Source of the DNA: Chthoniobacterales bacterium
GTDB taxonomy: Bacteria > Verrucomicrobiota > Verrucomicrobiia > Chthoniobacterales > DYNR01
NCBI GenBank assembly: GCA_026418675.1
Contig: JAOAAX010000011.1
Location: 1-62,910, forward strand
DNA length: 62,910 nt
Direction of reading: 5' to 3'
Positions 9,468-19,098 of the stretch are shown in pieces. Within the stretch, counting starts at the first letter, position 1; the number at the start of each line of letters is the position of its first letter. A program made the translations under genes and the position numbers. The notes under the pieces were generated by a model. It searched no databases and was not told the DNA's origin. It worked only from the letters and a program-made list of their open reading frames with translations.

Positions 9468-10172
9468 TTAGCGAGCGCAAGCTAACTCAAAAGGCGGAGA
9501 GGGTGCTGAATCGAGATGGAGAATTCTGTCAGCGAGTTCTGTCAGCCCTAAACGGACTTCGTGAAATGAGGAGGCCAGAGTTTCAAAAATGGACTCCAAG
9601 CCGAACTTTTTAGCGCGTTGATCTTTGGCGGCGACAGCGTAGTTACTACGACCGACATCTTCATAGAAAGACAAGGATGGGCCACCACGTCGGCAACGCT
9701 TTTCGAGGTATTCGTGGAATATTCCGGAAAGGAAGAGGCAATAATTGGCCAAGTGAGCACGCAGGATAAAGGCTTGTTCGTGAGAGGCCTGCGACAAAGC
9801 GCGCAAAGCGTCGCAGATATAGCGGAGGTCCTGCTCACCTAATTCCTCGGGGCATGACATACGGGATATGAGCATAAATTTGCCGAGCATTGAGGCAAGG
9901 TAGTCAGCGACTTCGCGGACGTCTGCGGGTGTGCCGCGTAATGCCTTGCGACAGAGGACGTAAAAGAGGAGGTTGGGGGAGATTTGCAACGTCTCGCTGC
10001 TTTCTATTATTTCACGATAGATTTTGTCATCATCGAGAATGCAATCTCTGCAGTCAGGGTCGCAAAGGAGGTTATAGATTGTGTTTTTTTGTTCGGAGTT
10101 TTTGTTCAGGACTTTGGCGATGAATTCCAAATCCCCTGCAGTGAGTTTAGCTCTGCAATTTGGCAAGATCAT
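9468..10172 (-). CDS. Conserved hypothetical helical protein, first gene of a pair
   Basis: The 234-residue product is not recognised. It appears wholly helical and soluble. Notable stretches are a Cys-bearing CDPDCRDC near residues 37-44, the hydrophobic block PNLLFYVLCRKAL followed by VREVADYLASMLG, a middle segment RAHLANYCLFLSGIF, and LSFYEDVGRSNYAVAA. The last blocks look like conserved cores rather than random sequence. The gene lies 79 bases after mlaD and on the same strand, so read-through from the Mla genes is possible. The partner gene follows after 33 bases. A membrane- or lipid-related role would be a guess from position only. Confidence 0.75.
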   Translation of the reverse strand: MILPNCRAKLTAGDLEFIAKVLNKNSEQKNTIYNLLCDPDCRDCILDDDKIYREIIESSETLQISPNLLFYVLCRKALRGTPADVREVADYLASMLGKFMLISRMSCPEELGEQDLRYICDALRALSQASHEQAFILRAHLANYCLFLSGIFHEYLEKRCRRGGPSLSFYEDVGRSNYAVAAKDQRAKKFGLESIFETLASSFHEVRLGLTELADRILHLDSAPSPPFELACAR

Positions 10173-10251
10173 AGTTTATACTAAGCATAGATTGTGCCAA
10201 ACGGGTAGAAGATACCTTGATGGTTCTGTTTTCCTGAGGAAGCTTTCGTTT

Positions 10252-11145
10252 TTACTCTTTGCGGTCGCGGTAAAAGAGGATACCCCGTTCGCGAAGGTTT
10301 TGGAGGAAAACACGTAAATTTTGACCGGCCTTAGCATCGTGGAGCAAGACACCTATGGGGCCTTCAGGCTTTTGCAGAGAAGAGAGTAATTCCTTGGCTT
10401 TGTTTGAGAAGGCTTGCAGTTCTCGAGCTGCTTTAGCTCCTTCCTCGAGCGCTTGTTTGCCGGAATTGAGAGCTTCTGTTGCGCTCTGGAGAGTTTCTTT
10501 CAATTGTGGTTGGGTTTGTTCCACAGCAGCATCGAGCTTCACTGCTGTTGAATTGAGAGTGGTTGCGATTTGTTCAAGTTTCTGTAAAGTCGCGCGAATT
10601 GCGCTTGTATTGCTCTCAGCGAGCAAATCGCGGTCCAGTTTTTTGACAAATGAATCTATATTTTGGACAGTGCTGCGGATTTCTTCTACGAGCTTTGCCC
10701 CTTGGGAGGTGAGTTCTGCCATACCAGCGTGTGATAATCCCTTGATTGTTTGACCTGGTTTGAGAGGAGAGGCGGGGGGATCGTGTTCCGGCAGGGTTAT
10801 TTCAACAAATTTATCGCCCAGCAACCCGCTGGAGCCGATTGAAAATTGCGCATTGGAAGGTATTTGGATGTTTTCATAGATTTTTAAGAGCACGGACACC
10901 CCTTTGCCATCGGGACGGATTTGCGGTCCGCGGGCTACTTTGCCGATTTTGGCACCTGCCATGAGGACTTCAGCGCCGTTAAGGAGACCGCTGGCATTGG
11001 GGTATTCTACATTTATTTGGTAGTAACGCCGGGTGCCTTCACCAAAGCGGCCGAAGTAAGTAACGAGACCGGCGATCAGGCAAAGTCCCAGGAAGGTAAA
11101 AATGCCGGCGCGGATTTGAAGGGATCGTTCGTATTCAAGTGTCAT
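10252..11145 (-). CDS. mlaD: MCE-family lipid-binding protein of an Mla-type transporter
   Basis: A 297-residue protein with one N-terminal membrane helix (about 10-30) and a single MCE domain (about 38-120; features YPNASGLLNGAEVLMAGAKIG and GSSGLLGDKFVEI). A long helical tail with heptad character runs to the end. MlaD forms a periplasm-facing hexamer on the inner membrane that passes phospholipids between the membranes. It lies 59 bases downstream of mlaF on the same strand, giving the order mlaE-mlaF-mlaD. No mlaB or mlaC homologue is seen nearby, so the soluble carrier must be elsewhere or absent; the long tail may partly replace it, which is inference. Confidence 0.92.
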   Translation of the reverse strand: MTLEYERSLQIRAGIFTFLGLCLIAGLVTYFGRFGEGTRRYYQINVEYPNASGLLNGAEVLMAGAKIGKVARGPQIRPDGKGVSVLLKIYENIQIPSNAQFSIGSSGLLGDKFVEITLPEHDPPASPLKPGQTIKGLSHAGMAELTSQGAKLVEEIRSTVQNIDSFVKKLDRDLLAESNTSAIRATLQKLEQIATTLNSTAVKLDAAVEQTQPQLKETLQSATEALNSGKQALEEGAKAARELQAFSNKAKELLSSLQKPEGPIGVLLHDAKAGQNLRVFLQNLRERGILFYRDRKE

Positions 11146-11204
11146 TAATGATGGGAAATTAACCTTCGGTTAGGAATGATTCCAGGATGTGTTTGGGAAA
11201 AATT

Positions 11205-12017
11205 TTACAAGTCTGTCTCTGTGGATTTAGCATTGACGAAGTTATAGACAATTGGATCGTTTGAAGAGAAGAGATCTTCGACTGAACCAAGGAAATGGAT
11301 ACGGCCTTCATGGAGAAGCGCGACTCTATCTGCGATGAAGCGAGTGCTTGCGAGGTCATGGGTGACGACGACGGATGTGATGCCTAGGCGTTCTTGGAGG
11401 CGACGGATGAGGCGGTTAATGCTATCGGAGATGATGGGATCGAGTCCGGCGGTGGGTTCATCGTAGAGGAGGACATCCGGTGGGCACGCAATGGCTCTGG
11501 CCAAAGCAACTCGTTTTCGCATGCCGCCGCTGAGGCTGGCTGGGAGCTTTTTTTCGTGACCTGTCATGTTGACAAGTTCGAGGACTTCTGCGACTCGTTC
11601 CTGAATTTTGAAGGGGCAGTTGATTGCTTCTCTTTCGCGAAGAGGGAAAGCGACATTGTCGAAAACGTTGAGGGAGTCGAAGAGTGCGCCGTCCTGGAAA
11701 ACGATGCCGATACGTTTGCGGACGGGAGCGAGTTGGGTTTCGGAAAGGTTGGAGATGTCAACACCTTCGAAGATGATATTGCCCTTTTTGGGTTTAAGTA
11801 AGCCGATAAGGTGGCGGAGGAAGACGCTTTTGCCGCATCCACTCTTGCCGAGGAGGACGAGAGTTTCGCCGCGGAGTATGTCGAGGTTAATTCCTTGGAG
11901 GATGGTGTGATGGGAGAGTGTTTGCTCGAGATTGCGGACAGAAATAAGTGGTTGGCCTGGAGGAGGGGGAGAGAAGTGGAGGTTGGTTTTGGGAGGGTTA
12001 AGTTTGAGGATTGTCAT
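11205..12017 (-). CDS. mlaF: ABC transporter ATP-binding protein, Mla type
   Basis: The 270-residue ATPase shows Walker A (GKSGCGKS, about 57-64), the signature LSGGMRKR, Walker B (LLYDEPTAGLDP) and the switch His in VVVTHD. The GMRKR form of the signature and the sequence AGLDPIISD are typical of MlaF-type ATPases paired with MCE proteins. It powers lipid movement through MlaE. Its start overlaps the mlaE stop by four bases (ATGA, 12014-12017), showing translational coupling. The first 22 residues, rich in Pro, are an extension compared with E. coli MlaF. Confidence 0.95.
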   Translation of the reverse strand: MTILKLNPPKTNLHFSPPPPGQPLISVRNLEQTLSHHTILQGINLDILRGETLVLLGKSGCGKSVFLRHLIGLLKPKKGNIIFEGVDISNLSETQLAPVRKRIGIVFQDGALFDSLNVFDNVAFPLREREAINCPFKIQERVAEVLELVNMTGHEKKLPASLSGGMRKRVALARAIACPPDVLLYDEPTAGLDPIISDSINRLIRRLQERLGITSVVVTHDLASTRFIADRVALLHEGRIHFLGSVEDLFSSNDPIVYNFVNAKSTETDL

Positions 12018-12820
12018 CCGGTTCCGCCGGCTGGGAAGAAAATATTAAGAGCCATAGTGAGGAAGAAATTGGTAGCGAGAACTGCGAGGGAGGCGAGGAC
12101 GACGGCTTCTGTGGTTGCCCTACCGACGCCAACGGCACCGCCTTGAGCGGCGAGTCCTTCGCGGCAGCCAATTGCGACGATGAGTTGTCCGAAGACAATG
12201 GCTTTGATGAGACCCATGATGACATCTTGGGCTTCTGTGAAGCGGAGCATGTTGGCAAAATAGTAAGCGGAATTTACTTCTAGGATTTTGACTGCAGTGA
12301 ACCAGCCTGCGAGTATTCCGAAGAGGATTGCTTCTGCAACGAGGATAGGCATAGCAGCGAGGATTGCTAGGGTTCGAGGGACGACGAGGTATTCGATTGG
12401 GTTAATAGCTAAAGCGCGGAGGGCATCGATCTGTTGGGTGACCCGCATGGTGCCAAGTTCAGCGGTGATGGCAGCTCCGACTCTACCTGCGACCATAAGG
12501 CCAGTAAGGACGGGGCCTAGCTCACGACACATGGCTACAGATACAACAGGGCCAACGGCTGTATCCATGTTGAGGGCTGTGAATTGAAAAAATGTTTGAG
12601 CAGTGAAGACCGCACCCGTAAATGCTCCAGTGAAAGCGATAACGGGCTGGGAGCGCCACCCCATTTCCACGATTTGAGCGATTACGAGACGGAAACGGAT
12701 GCGGCTAAAAAGAAGATTCCGGTAAGTTTCTGCGCAGAGGAGAAGGAGGTCGCCCAACCAAAGGAATGATTGAATGGAGCGGGATCCTAGCCAATTAAAG
12801 AAATGCATGGAGGGGCTCAA
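12014..12820 (-). CDS. mlaE: Mla-type ABC transporter permease
   Basis: The 268-residue integral membrane protein matches the MlaE/YrbE family. An amphipathic N-terminus is followed by QIVEMGWRSQPVIAFTGAFTGAV, the characteristic VSVAMCRELGPVLTGLMVAGRVGAAI block with its coupling helix ELGTMRVTQQIDAL, and about five transmembrane helices. It is first in the mlaE-mlaF-mlaD set and overlaps mlaF by four bases. The family permease binds phospholipids and works with the MlaD hexamer. The small protein at 12863-13126 ends 42 bases upstream. Confidence 0.94.
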   Translation of the reverse strand: MSPSMHFFNWLGSRSIQSFLWLGDLLLLCAETYRNLLFSRIRFRLVIAQIVEMGWRSQPVIAFTGAFTGAVFTAQTFFQFTALNMDTAVGPVVSVAMCRELGPVLTGLMVAGRVGAAITAELGTMRVTQQIDALRALAINPIEYLVVPRTLAILAAMPILVAEAILFGILAGWFTAVKILEVNSAYYFANMLRFTEAQDVIMGLIKAIVFGQLIVAIGCREGLAAQGGAVGVGRATTEAVVLASLAVLATNFFLTMALNIFFPAGGTG

Positions 12821-12862
12821 AAAGCTGAGCCAGAGTGAGCGAACTATAAGGGGAATGTGGTA

Positions 12863-13126
12863 TTATTCGCTGAGGCGTTGAGTTTTTTTACCGATGGAGA
12901 CTTCGGTTGGCATTTTGCCAACGTATTTACAGTCGAGCCCAATTTTGCGAAAGATTGATGAAACTTGGGTGAGACTAAGGGGCTCTCCGCTAAATTCCAT
13001 ATAGACAATATCGTGGTTTGTGTCCACTTTGTAGCGAAGGCCTTCAATGGTATCGAGTTCGAGTGCTAAGCCCATCATTTTGTCGGGCTGGCGTAGGCCA
13101 CAAGCGTAGATTTCAAGTTCGACCAT
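12863..13126 (-). CDS. Small conserved protein with ferredoxin-like (HMA-like) pattern
   Basis: This 87-residue protein has alternating strand and helix segments: a strand with VELEIYACGL, a helix around MMGLALELDTI, strands YKVDTNHDIVYMEF, a helix SLTQVSSIFRKIG, and a last strand CKYVGKMP. That order fits a ferredoxin-like fold similar to heavy-metal-associated domains, but the usual metal-binding CxxC loop is missing, so metal binding is not supported. It sits between mlaE and a dnaJ-type gene, all on the minus strand, with gaps of 42 and 66 bases. Function unknown. The clear fold pattern and operon position make it likely real. Confidence 0.7.
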   Translation of the reverse strand: MVELEIYACGLRQPDKMMGLALELDTIEGLRYKVDTNHDIVYMEFSGEPLSLTQVSSIFRKIGLDCKYVGKMPTEVSIGKKTQRLSE

Positions 13127-13192
13127 AGGGTGGAGTTTTGTTAGTTTTAGGAAGTATGCAAGATAGAAAACAAAATTGGATCCGAGGAGGGG

Positions 13193-14152
13193 TTAGTCTT
13201 TAGAAAGGCGAGCGATTTGTTGCCAAAGTCGGCGTTCTTCTTCGGTGAGTGATTTTGGGAGTTGAGGTTCGAGGACGACGTAGAAGTCTCCGCGACCGCC
13301 GTTTTTTTCTGGTAATCCTCGGCCTGGCAGACGGAATCGGCAACCGCTTTGGGAGCAGGGGGGAATTTTGAGACGTGCCTTACCCTCGAGTGTCGGAACC
13401 TCGACCTCGCAGCCGAGGACAGCCTGATGTGCGGGAATCTCCAAGTCATGATAGACGTCGCTTCCTTCGACACGGAAGTCGGGATGTTTTTGAAATTTGA
13501 CGCGCAAGTAAAGGTCGCCGGAAGGGCCGCCGGATTTTCCTCCTCCGCCGGCACCTGCAAGGCGGATGAGCTGGCCTTCGCGGATACCGCGCGGAATTTT
13601 GACCGTGTAGGTTTCCGTTTTGCCGGTGTCGCTACGGCGGAAGCTAATTTGGCGGGTTGAGCCGTTGATAGCTTCCTCCAGGGTGACGAGGATGTCAGCT
13701 TCGATATCTTGACCGCGGGTAGGGGTTGTGTCGAAACCGAATCCACCACCACGTCGTTTGAAAGCGGTTCCCCGGCGGGAACCGAAGAGTTCTTCGAAGA
13801 AATCACTGAAACCAGTTCCGCCAAACTCAAAATGGATATCCGAATCGAAAGGAGAGTCGCTGCCGAAGGGATTGAAGGAGCTGTAGGAGGAAGTTGTGGA
13901 ACCAGCCGAAGAGGAAGCCACATTTTGCCAATGGTGACCAAATGCGTCGTATTTTTTTCTTTTTTCCGGATCGCTGAGAACTTCGTAGGCTTCGTTAATT
14001 TCTTTGAATTTTTCTTCTGCAGCTTTTTTGTCGGGAGAAACGTCGGGGTGGTATTTTCTGGCAAGTTTGCGGAACGCGCTTTTGATTTCTTCGTGTGTAG
14101 CGTTTTTGGGAACGCCTAATATTTGGTAGTAATCGCGGTATTGCGCGGGCAT
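13193..14152 (-). CDS. DnaJ-class co-chaperone, CbpA-like
   Basis: The 319-residue protein begins with a J domain (about 5-70) containing the HPD motif ([12 protein letters not shown]) that stimulates DnaK. A Gly/Ser/Phe-rich linker (about 75-130) and the two C-terminal substrate-binding domains (about 135-300; [30 protein letters not shown]) follow. The Cys-rich zinc finger of true DnaJ is missing, which places it with CbpA/DjlA-type helpers rather than the main DnaJ. A second long frame overlaps on the same strand but has low-complexity content and no family match, so this frame is the gene. The P-type ATPase gene lies 67 bases upstream. Confidence 0.93.
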   Translation of the reverse strand: MPAQYRDYYQILGVPKNATHEEIKSAFRKLARKYHPDVSPDKKAAEEKFKEINEAYEVLSDPEKRKKYDAFGHHWQNVASSSAGSTTSSYSSFNPFGSDSPFDSDIHFEFGGTGFSDFFEELFGSRRGTAFKRRGGGFGFDTTPTRGQDIEADILVTLEEAINGSTRQISFRRSDTGKTETYTVKIPRGIREGQLIRLAGAGGGGKSGGPSGDLYLRVKFQKHPDFRVEGSDVYHDLEIPAHQAVLGCEVEVPTLEGKARLKIPPCSQSGCRFRLPGRGLPEKNGGRGDFYVVLEPQLPKSLTEEERRLWQQIARLSKD

Positions 14153-14219
14153 GTTAGATTGTTGCGGGATGTGAAAATCGGCGTAGAAGGGAGAGGATGG
14201 TTTGTTTCGCTTTTTGGTT

Positions 14220-16514
14220 TTATTTTAACTTTACAGCAAGAAGGCGCAAGCTGTTGAGCACGACGAGGACAGTGCTGCCTTCATGAGCAAAGACGCCCAG
14301 TGCCAAAGGGATAGGAAAGAGGAAAGTTGTAATGACCATGATGGCGACTGTGCTGAGGGCGACGGCAATATTTTGGTGGATGATTCGGCGTGATTTTTCG
14401 CTGAGTTTGCGAGCGAGGAGGACGTTTTCGAGACGGTCGTGCATGAGGACGACATCAGCTTGTTCGAGAGCTGCGTCGGAACCACGAGCTCCCATGGCGA
14501 TTCCAACATCTGCTGCTGCGAGGCAAGGAGCATCGTTGACACCGTCGCCAACCATAGCTACACGGCGATGCCCTTCTTGTTTTAGTTTTTGGATGGCCTC
14601 GACTTTTTGCTCTGGCAGCAAATTGGCATAAACTTCTCGAACACCGAGCTCTTTGGCAAGGGCATGCGCGATTTCTGGCTTATCGCCTGTAAGCATTACG
14701 GTATGGATGCCGTGTCGGTGAAGCTCATCGAGGAGGTATTTGGACTCGGGCCGAAGCTGGTCGGAGAATTGGAAGCAGCCGAGGAGGCCCTCACCAGCAA
14801 TCCAGACTTCGGAATTGAGTGAGTTTTGGCTTTGAGAATCTGGAAGGGGAATGGATGAGTTGGGTTGCTGGAGTTGGCTAAAAATCCACCGCGCACTTCC
14901 GAGTTGGTAAAGTTTGCCTGAAATTCGACCCTGGAGTCCTTTTCCGGGAAGGCTTTCGAGGTTGGAGACTTCAGAAGGTTCGATATTCCACTTTTCGGCT
15001 TCCTTTGCAATGGCTCGGGAAAGCGGGTGGTGGGAGAGGCGCGCGAAAGAAGCTGCTACTTGACGAAGTTGTGATTCGTCGCCTTGGAGTAGAAGGGTTT
15101 TGGTAAGGCTGAGCTCGCCTGAAGTGAGGGTTCCGGTTTTGTCCATAGCGACGGTCTGGATGGTGGCAAGATTTTCGATGGCTGACCCACCGCGAAATAG
15201 GACACCTTTGCGTGCACCGCTAGCAACAGCGCAGAGGATGGAAGATGGCACGGAAAGGACAAGTGCGCACGGGGAAGCAACGACAAGGAGAGTCATAGCT
15301 CGATAAAGAGCACTTGGGGTATCGCGATTCATGGAGAGAGGAGGCAAGCCGAAGCCTAACCACCAAACGAAGAACATAATGGTGCAGATTGAGAGAATTG
15401 CCCACGTGTAGCCTGTGCCAAACTTGTCAGTAAAACGCTGAGAGGGGGCTTTTAACTCCTGGGCGCGCTGGATGAGGTTGATAATTTTTTGAAGTGCGCT
15501 TTGGCTGGCTGGGCGGAGGACAATACCCTCAAGTAACCCCCAAAGATTCATGGTCCCTGCGAGAGCTGTATCGCCTGGAGTTTTAGGAACGGGTCGGCTT
15601 TCGCCTGTTAGGTTGGATTCGTCACAAGCACTTTCACCTTTTATGACTTTCATATCCACAGGTATGAGTTCACCGCTGAGGACGCGGACACGCATGCCTG
15701 TGGTAATCTGGTCAATAGGGAGTGTTCGTTCGGTGTTGTTTGGCGTAATGATTCGAGCAGTTTTTGGAGAGCCATCAAGGAGGGAACGGATTTCGCGACG
15801 GGTGCGTCCCATAGCATAATGTTCCATGGCTCCGGATGCGGAAAAGAGGAAGAGGAGGAGAGCACCTTCCCGCCAGGCTCCAATAACGGCGGCACCGATT
15901 GCGACAGACAACATCAGGAAATGAATGTCGAGTTTAGCGGAGCGGATTTTCTGCCAAGCTTCAATGGCTGCTTCCCAAGCACCGCATGCATAGGAGAGGA
16001 TGTATAAAAGAAGAGGAATAAGAGGTGGAAAGTGGAGGGATTCGAGAAACCAGCCGGCTAGACCGAAGAGAAGGCAACCGAGGGCTTGGAGGGCTAAAGG
16101 CTTCCACTCGTTTTCGTCAACATCTGTTAAGGAGTGTTCGCGAGGGACGTATTTGGGCCAACGTAAGGATACCCAGTGCCAGAAGCTAATTGCTGTTGTG
16201 CAGGTTGATTTTTCGATAAGGATGTCATTAAATATTTTTTTTATGACAATTTTTGCGCCTGGTGGTGCTGAATCGAGTGGGTTTGCGCCGCAGCCTGCGC
16301 AAGTGCCATTCGAGGTTAGAGGACAAATGAGTGGAGGGTGGGAAGCGACGATTTGCTCGACTCGACGATGTAAACGAGAGGCATCTTCTGAGCCAAGAGT
16401 TGCGATGGAGATTTCTTTGCGGTTTCCCCTTAAAGCTACAGCTTCAAGTCGAGGTTCCTCTGCCAAGAGACGAACAATTTCTGAGTAGAGACAAACTTTT
16501 GGGTTCTGCGACAC
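14220..16514 (-). CDS. P1B-4 type heavy-metal-exporting ATPase
   Basis: The 764-residue pump has the P-type phosphorylation motif DKTGTLT (Asp458), a dephosphorylation TGES loop, the HP nucleotide site (His496-Pro497) and GDGVNDAP. The membrane metal motif is SPC (414-416), not CPC, and the last helix holds HEGST (744-748). SPC plus HEGST is the pattern of P1B-4 pumps, known for Co, Fe or Ni export (CoaT, CtpD, PfeT). The first 130 residues carry Cys64, Cys72 and Cys75, a possible accessory metal site unusual for this class. A degenerate inverted repeat lies upstream at 16565-16586 and could bind a metal regulator. The metal itself cannot be told from sequence. Confidence 0.9.
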   Translation of the reverse strand: MSQNPKVCLYSEIVRLLAEEPRLEAVALRGNRKEISIATLGSEDASRLHRRVEQIVASHPPLICPLTSNGTCAGCGANPLDSAPPGAKIVIKKIFNDILIEKSTCTTAISFWHWVSLRWPKYVPREHSLTDVDENEWKPLALQALGCLLFGLAGWFLESLHFPPLIPLLLYILSYACGAWEAAIEAWQKIRSAKLDIHFLMLSVAIGAAVIGAWREGALLLFLFSASGAMEHYAMGRTRREIRSLLDGSPKTARIITPNNTERTLPIDQITTGMRVRVLSGELIPVDMKVIKGESACDESNLTGESRPVPKTPGDTALAGTMNLWGLLEGIVLRPASQSALQKIINLIQRAQELKAPSQRFTDKFGTGYTWAILSICTIMFFVWWLGFGLPPLSMNRDTPSALYRAMTLLVVASPCALVLSVPSSILCAVASGARKGVLFRGGSAIENLATIQTVAMDKTGTLTSGELSLTKTLLLQGDESQLRQVAASFARLSHHPLSRAIAKEAEKWNIEPSEVSNLESLPGKGLQGRISGKLYQLGSARWIFSQLQQPNSSIPLPDSQSQNSLNSEVWIAGEGLLGCFQFSDQLRPESKYLLDELHRHGIHTVMLTGDKPEIAHALAKELGVREVYANLLPEQKVEAIQKLKQEGHRRVAMVGDGVNDAPCLAAADVGIAMGARGSDAALEQADVVLMHDRLENVLLARKLSEKSRRIIHQNIAVALSTVAIMVITTFLFPIPLALGVFAHEGSTVLVVLNSLRLLAVKLK

Positions 16515-16564
16515 TTGTTGTTTTAAAGAATGTTAAAGCTTAGAGTAGGGATTTATTGAGGCTT

Positions 16565-16586
16565 TTTTCAGTTAGTATGCTGAAAA
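16565..16586. promoter_or_regulatory. Inverted repeat upstream of the P1B-4 ATPase
   Basis: Perfect seven-base arms TTTTCAG and CTGAAAA flank an eight-base spacer, about 50 bases before the ATPase start. On the gene's strand no T-run follows the second arm, so it looks more like an operator than a terminator for the upstream rlpA. Short arms could arise by chance in AT-rich DNA. Confidence 0.35.
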
Positions 16587-16697
16587 CAGGCGAATGGGAA
16601 AGTTGTTTTCAGGAAATTGAATAAGGGTGCCAGTGAGGTGTAAATGGAGATCTATTGGAGTTTAAATGTTAGCTTAAATGGATTTAATTGTATATAA

Positions 16698-17249
16698 TTA
16701 ATGGATGCGGTATCGTCCATCGCCAACGCTTAGGACACGGATATGAACGGGAGCTAGACCGCGGTGGTAGAAGCCGAGTTCTTTTGCTACAGGAACTGTG
16801 ACATCGAGCATACGGCCTTTGATGAAGGGGCCGCGGTCATTGACACGAACGGTTGTGGAGCGTCCGTTTTGGAGGTTGGTTACGCGAATAACGCAAGGTA
16901 GTGGGAGTGTTTTGTGAGCAGCTGCACGTGTTCTGGGCCCGAGGCGTTCACCGAGGGCTGATAGTCCGTGTCGCCAGAAAGTTCCTCCGATGTAGTAAGA
17001 GGCGATGCCAGTTTCTTCATAGCCGAGTGCTTCACGAGGGCGCATGGGATAGTAGCGGGTGCCACGAATGGTGTAGGGGGAGTATTTATAGCCACGATAT
17101 GGTTTGTAGGTGATCGTTGTGCAACCGGATGAGAGGAGAATTGCTGAGGTGGTGAGGAGAAGCGTTAATAGGATCCGAAGGAATCGTTTTTTTATGATTT
17201 TTGGGAGGGAGTGGCCGAAGAATGTTGATAAAGCAAAAGTAGGAGACAT
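16698..17249 (-). CDS. rlpA: RlpA-like septal lipoprotein (DPBB domain)
   Basis: A 183-residue lipoprotein: signal segment (about 22-42) with lipobox LLSSGC, a Tyr/Arg-rich linker, then a double-psi beta-barrel domain (about 83-180). Typical RlpA landmarks are GIASYY, AAHKTLP, VIRVTNLQNGRST, VRVNDRGPF and GRMLDVT, the last two carrying the acidic catalytic residues. RlpA cleaves naked glycan strands at the septum or helps daughter-cell separation. No SPOR domain follows the barrel, so septal targeting must differ from E. coli RlpA. The start could be either the ATG at 17249 or an internal site closer to the hydrophobic segment. The upstream ABC gene ends 33 bases away. Confidence 0.88.
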   Translation of the reverse strand: MSPTFALSTFFGHSLPKIIKKRFLRILLTLLLTTSAILLSSGCTTITYKPYRGYKYSPYTIRGTRYYPMRPREALGYEETGIASYYIGGTFWRHGLSALGERLGPRTRAAAHKTLPLPCVIRVTNLQNGRSTTVRVNDRGPFIKGRMLDVTVPVAKELGFYHRGLAPVHIRVLSVGDGRYRIH

Positions 17250-17282
17250 CTTCGGAGCGAATTTTCTCGTTAGAAATGGTGT

Positions 17283-19097
17283 TTAAAGGACGTTTGCAAA
17301 TCTTCGAAGGCCGATCCAGGCGAAGAGATAACCTAAGAAGATGTGAGAAAGGAGAATGATTAGGCAAAGCGGGGATGAGGAAAGAGTCGTTTGGGCGATA
17401 GAGACAACAATGTCGTAATATCGTTCGTCACGCAGAGTCTGGAGATAACCGGACCACCCCCAATAAGCTGCAATAAAAGGGCGGATCAGAGAGCCGATGG
17501 GTTCGGGAATTGCAAGAATAGCGCCAGATAGGGGAAGCTGGAAGCCGACGAGATAAATGGATGCAAGGGTAGATTTTTCTGGATTGTCAAGCCAGGATGA
17601 GATTGCGAGACTTGCAGAGGTCATGGCAGCGTTTGAAAGGACAAGAAAGAGGAGTTGGGATGTGAAACTTCCAGGCATTCCGCTGATCTGGCGGACGAAG
17701 AAACCCATCCAAAAAGATTGAGCTAGTGAAAAGATGGATAGGTAGAAAAAATGAGAAAGGAGGAGAGCAGTTGGGTTAAGGCCGGAGAGTTTTTCTTTTT
17801 CGATGATTTGGCGATGGGCAGAGATTTCACGGCCGGAATTGTTCGCACCAAGGAGGGTTAGGAGAATGACTTGAAGCATGACCACTCCACTAACGAGCGT
17901 GCCGATGTGGGAGGATTGTGCTAAGAATTCAAGGGATTCGGAAAATTGGCGGATTGGAGATATATCTAAACCGAGAGAAAGGTTTTTTACAGCAGGAAAG
18001 CCGTTCCAAGCAAAAAGAGCTACAATAGCTGGGAAACCCAGAATAAGGCCAAAATGGAGAATAACTTGTGAGGGATCTCGGACAAGAAGGAGGAGACGAC
18101 GGTGGAGGAGCGTTAGAGTTTGACGAAGAATAGCAAATGGCAAACAGGGACTTGGTTCCGTAGGAAGTGGAGGAGGTTGTGGAGAGAGGCTTTCTATCTC
18201 TGGAGTATCCTCCGTGGCAGGCAAGTGTCGAGATTGTGGTAGAGATGGTTTAGTGTCTTTTAGGGAAAGAGTTAAGGAAGAAGTAGAGAGTGTGGCGGAA
18301 TCCTGACTTGGAAGAATTTGTTGGAGGAAGGAGGAGTGGTGTTTTTTCCAGGATTTGTCCCAATCTTCTGGAGAACGGTTGAGGAGTTGGTCGAAGAGTT
18401 CAGTTTCTTTTTGAATACGAAAATAGTGATTGAGGTATTGCGGAGGGCCATGATAAGCGAGATGCCCCCCAAATAAAACGACAATAGAGTCAAAAAAAGC
18501 GAGATGTTCAATGCCATGTGTAACAGCTAGGATTAAGCACCCCGTCGAATGAGCGATGGAGCGGAGGAGGTTGAGGATTTCGATTTCAGAACGTGGGTCG
18601 AGCCCGCTAGTGACCTCATCACAGAGGAGCAACTGCGGATGTTGACATAGCTCAATAGCAAGGGAGAGACGACGGAGTTGACCCCCAGAGAGAGAGGAGA
18701 CACGAACGTCTGCAACCTCAAGGAGCCCGACCTTTTCAAGAGTTTGTTCGACAATAGTAGTTAGGGATGCAGAGGGGGATGCCGAGAGTTTTAATTTGAG
18801 GGAAAAAAAAACGGATTCGCGGGCGGTTAGTTGTGGGTAGGTGATGTTGAACTGGGGAACGTAACCAAGGTCAGTTGGGGAAAAGTCTTTCTCATTTAAG
18901 TTCTGTTGGTTCCAATAGATTAGCCCCTTTTCGAAACCTGGTCCGATTCCGGCGATGGTTTTGATTAGAGAGGTTTTGCCACAGCCAGATGGTCCAACAA
19001 TTGCGCAGATGTGGGATTTAGGAAAAATGGTTGAGACACCAGAAAGGATGTAATTCCCATTAGGAGAGATGAGGGACACGTCATGGAGGGAAAGCAT
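17283..19097 (-). CDS. ABCG-like exporter, ATPase fused to ABC-2 permease
   Basis: The 604-residue half-transporter has its ATPase first (about 1-220: GPSGCGKTS, LSGGQLRRL, LLLCDEVTSGLDP, THG switch) and a permease of about six helices at the end (350-600), the order of eukaryote-like ABCG/White proteins. A linker rich in Ser, Leu and Pro (about 240-340) joins them. The frame reaches further upstream to 19133, but the ATG at 19097 comes one base after the sufU stop and starts close to the usual N-terminus (MLSLHDVS), so I choose it. The placement directly behind sufU-sufS suggests cotranscription; substrate unknown. Confidence 0.85.
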   Translation of the reverse strand: MLSLHDVSLISPNGNYILSGVSTIFPKSHICAIVGPSGCGKTSLIKTIAGIGPGFEKGLIYWNQQNLNEKDFSPTDLGYVPQFNITYPQLTARESVFFSLKLKLSASPSASLTTIVEQTLEKVGLLEVADVRVSSLSGGQLRRLSLAIELCQHPQLLLCDEVTSGLDPRSEIEILNLLRSIAHSTGCLILAVTHGIEHLAFFDSIVVLFGGHLAYHGPPQYLNHYFRIQKETELFDQLLNRSPEDWDKSWKKHHSSFLQQILPSQDSATLSTSSLTLSLKDTKPSLPQSRHLPATEDTPEIESLSPQPPPLPTEPSPCLPFAILRQTLTLLHRRLLLLVRDPSQVILHFGLILGFPAIVALFAWNGFPAVKNLSLGLDISPIRQFSESLEFLAQSSHIGTLVSGVVMLQVILLTLLGANNSGREISAHRQIIEKEKLSGLNPTALLLSHFFYLSIFSLAQSFWMGFFVRQISGMPGSFTSQLLFLVLSNAAMTSASLAISSWLDNPEKSTLASIYLVGFQLPLSGAILAIPEPIGSLIRPFIAAYWGWSGYLQTLRDERYYDIVVSIAQTTLSSSPLCLIILLSHIFLGYLFAWIGLRRFANVL

Positions 19098-19098
19098 A

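Noticed and set aside
13147-14064. A 305-codon minus-strand frame overlapping the DnaJ-type gene
   Set aside because: It is rich in Ser, Pro, Lys and Thr with no family-like blocks, while the other frame has J domain, HPD motif and substrate domains.
16662-16680. TTAAATG direct repeat downstream of rlpA
   Set aside because: Seven AT-rich bases repeated once at 12-base spacing can occur by chance, and the site lies after a gene end.
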